In this document: in pieces, positions 12,256 through 12,683 of the stretch | How positions within the stretch are numbered: the stretch's first letter is position 1 | Layout of the letters: each line of letters begins with the position of its first letter | Assembly (NCBI GenBank): GCA_900751665.1 | Contig: CAADSV010000072.1 | Span: forward strand, 1-12,683 | Reading direction: 5' to 3' | Length of the DNA: 12,683 nt | Origin: an uncultured Collinsella sp. | GTDB lineage: Bacteria > Actinomycetota > Coriobacteriia > Coriobacteriales > Coriobacteriaceae | The notes under the pieces: generated by a model | Databases searched by the model: none | What the model saw: the letters and a program-made list of their open reading frames with translations, nothing else | What the model was told of the DNA's origin: nothing | Translations under genes and position numbers: made by a program

Positions 12256-12683
12256 CTATTTCTTGAACGGGAAACCGAAGGCGTCCAGAAGGGCCTTGGC
12301 CTCCTCATCGGTGTTGGCGGTGGTCACGAAAGTGATGTCCATACCACGCTGGTGATCGACGGAGTCGAAGTCGATCTCGGGGAAGATGAGCTGCTCGGTG
12401 ACGCCCATGGAGAAGTTACCACGGCCGTCGAAGCTCTTGGCGGAGATGCCGCGGAAGTCGCGGATACGGGGGATCGCGACGGAGGTCAGACGATCGAAGA
12501 ACTCCCACATACGGTCGCCACGCAGGGTAACCTTGCAGCCGATCGGCATACCAGCGCGCAGGCGGAAGGTAGCGATGGACTTGCGGGCACGGGTGATCAT
12601 CGGCTGGGGGGCGGGGGTGGGGCGCCGGGCGCGCACGGGAACGCCGAAGGGCTTGGGGTAGGGGGAGGGCCCCCCCCCCCACC
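12256..12683 (-). CDS. rplE: 50S ribosomal protein uL5 (C-terminal part; 5' end missing)
   Basis: Binds 5S rRNA and contacts the P-site tRNA. The reliable part, from about base 12604 down to the TAG at 12256-12258, encodes MITRARKSIATFRLRAGMPI, then CKVTLRGDRMWEFFDRLTSV, RIRDFRGISAKSFDGRGNFS and MGVTEQLIFPEIDFDSVDHQ. It ends ALLDAFGFPFKK. These are the C-terminal two thirds of uL5 (usual length about 180). The frame stays open to the window edge, but from about 12605 upward the translation becomes a Pro/Arg-rich sequence that only faintly resembles uL5. I attribute this to bad base calls. An apparent GTG at 12634-12636 is not a real start. Confidence 0.95.
   Translation of the reverse strand, partial: WGGGPSPYPKPFGVPVRARRPTPAPQPMITRARKSIATFRLRAGMPIGCKVTLRGDRMWEFFDRLTSVAIPRIRDFRGISAKSFDGRGNFSMGVTEQLIFPEIDFDSVDHQRGMDITFVTTANTDEEAKALLDAFGFPFKK

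Noticed and set aside
12259..12636. Complete short uL5 starting at GTG 12634-12636
   Set aside because: The bases there are in the corrupted contig end and the family needs about 50 more N-terminal residues; the gene is truncated by the window.

Overview
The window is the distal part of the bacterial ribosomal-protein supercluster (spc and alpha operons) with a short accessory tail. Almost everything reads on the minus strand, so the gene order runs from high to low coordinates: rplE (partial), rpsN, rpsH, rplF, rplR, rpsE, rpmD, rplO, secY, adk, map, then a 232-base gap before the likely infA start, infA, rpmJ, rpsM, rpsK, rpsD, rpoA, rplQ, a strong terminator, truA, a divergent family-2 glycosyltransferase-like gene, and argR. 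A plus-strand gene ends at base 83 and converges on argR across a shared terminator. The adk-map-infA-rpmJ order, GC-rich coding sequence, zinc-type uS14, zinc-less uS4 and frequent GTG/TTG starts suggest a high-GC Gram-positive. The protein sequences look most like Coriobacteriia (Collinsella or a relative). That placement comes from memory of the families and has not been searched.

Region by region: 1-83 is a Pro/Thr-rich C-terminal tail. 84-272 holds a terminator. 273-710 is argR, and 711-842 is its likely regulatory region with palindromes and ARG-box-like sites. 843-1883 is the glycosyltransferase-like gene. 1884-2044 is a spacer with a possible tiny leader ORF. 2045-2869 is truA. 2905-2934 is the intrinsic terminator of the rplQ end of the alpha operon. 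2961-5970 is rplQ to rpmJ. 5971-6120 is a spacer with a long-range RNA stem. 6121-6339 is infA. 6340-6571 contains a putative infA promoter and a remarkable 131-base nested inverted repeat that overlaps the map stop codon. 6572-12683 is map to rplE. No gene-free stretch exceeds 300 bases.

The genes jointly supply ribosomal proteins, translation initiation factor IF1, the RNA polymerase alpha subunit, the SecY translocon pore, adenylate kinase, methionine aminopeptidase and a tRNA pseudouridine synthase. Coupling is tight (stop/start overlaps or gaps of a few bases) through most of rplR-map, so these genes are probably co-transcribed. The map-infA gap probably marks a new transcription unit.

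The best candidate for something undescribed is the nested palindrome at 6451-6581. Second is a wobble-compensated stem between infA and rpmJ. The last ~80 bases of the window look like degraded base calls at a contig end and should not be trusted.
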